From: Alphaproteobacteria bacterium
GTDB lineage: Bacteria > Pseudomonadota > Alphaproteobacteria > Acetobacterales > Acetobacteraceae
DNA length: 5,126 bases
Assembly (NCBI GenBank): GCA_026225015.1
Contig: JAMFRY010000310.1
Location: 1 to 5,126 of the forward strand
Direction of reading: 5' to 3'
Shown here: positions 5,093-5,126 of the stretch, piece by piece
Numbering within the stretch: position 1 is the stretch's first letter
Layout: each line of letters opens with the position of its first letter
Program-made: the position numbers and the translations under genes
The notes under the pieces: model-generated
What the model saw: the letters and a program-made list of their open reading frames with translations, nothing else
Database searches by the model: none
Told to the model about the DNA's origin: nothing

Positions 5093-5126
5093 CCGGGGGG
5101 TGTGCCGGAGGTGGCTTCGCCAATCA

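Overview
The window looks like chromosomal DNA from a GC-rich alphaproteobacterium. The best support is the alphaproteobacterial form of SerC, the serC-serA gene order, the TrxR-like ferredoxin-NADP reductase and the close fit of each protein to alphaproteobacterial family patterns. A Rhodospirillales or Acetobacteraceae-like host is possible, but this cannot be settled from sequence alone.

Layout, left to right. (1) Positions 1-2240 on the minus strand hold the serine pathway operon. serC (phosphoserine aminotransferase) is followed after 26 bp by serA (3-phosphoglycerate dehydrogenase), which runs off the left edge. Together they cover the first two steps from 3-phosphoglycerate to serine. 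The N-terminus of SerC carries six in-frame 15-bp tandem repeats. The serC leader can form a terminator-like GC hairpin and a second stem that would cover the ribosome binding site. (2) From 2370, divergent to serC, lies an intact Lrp/AsnC-family regulator, a plausible local regulator of the serCA operon. (3) From 2929 to about 3640 there is a RAYT (REP-associated tyrosine transposase) gene with its REP palindromes. The RAYT stop codon lies inside the first REP hairpin. A near-identical inverted REP follows 50 bp later, and a third GTAG-type element of different sequence lies further on. (4) Positions 3640-4075 hold no convincing gene. This stretch contains a perfect DnaA box, an AT-rich patch, a 13-bp palindrome and a 16-bp parS-like site, one base from the Bacillus subtilis parS sequence. 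(5) Positions 4076-5092 on the minus strand encode an intact ferredoxin-NADP+ reductase of the thioredoxin-reductase-like type. The last 34 bases hold only its upstream flank.

The most interesting parts are the self-contained RAYT/REP module that has rewritten the end of its own gene, the parS-like/DnaA-box stretch, and the serC leader with its repeat-expanded N-terminus. No clearly new multi-gene system is visible.
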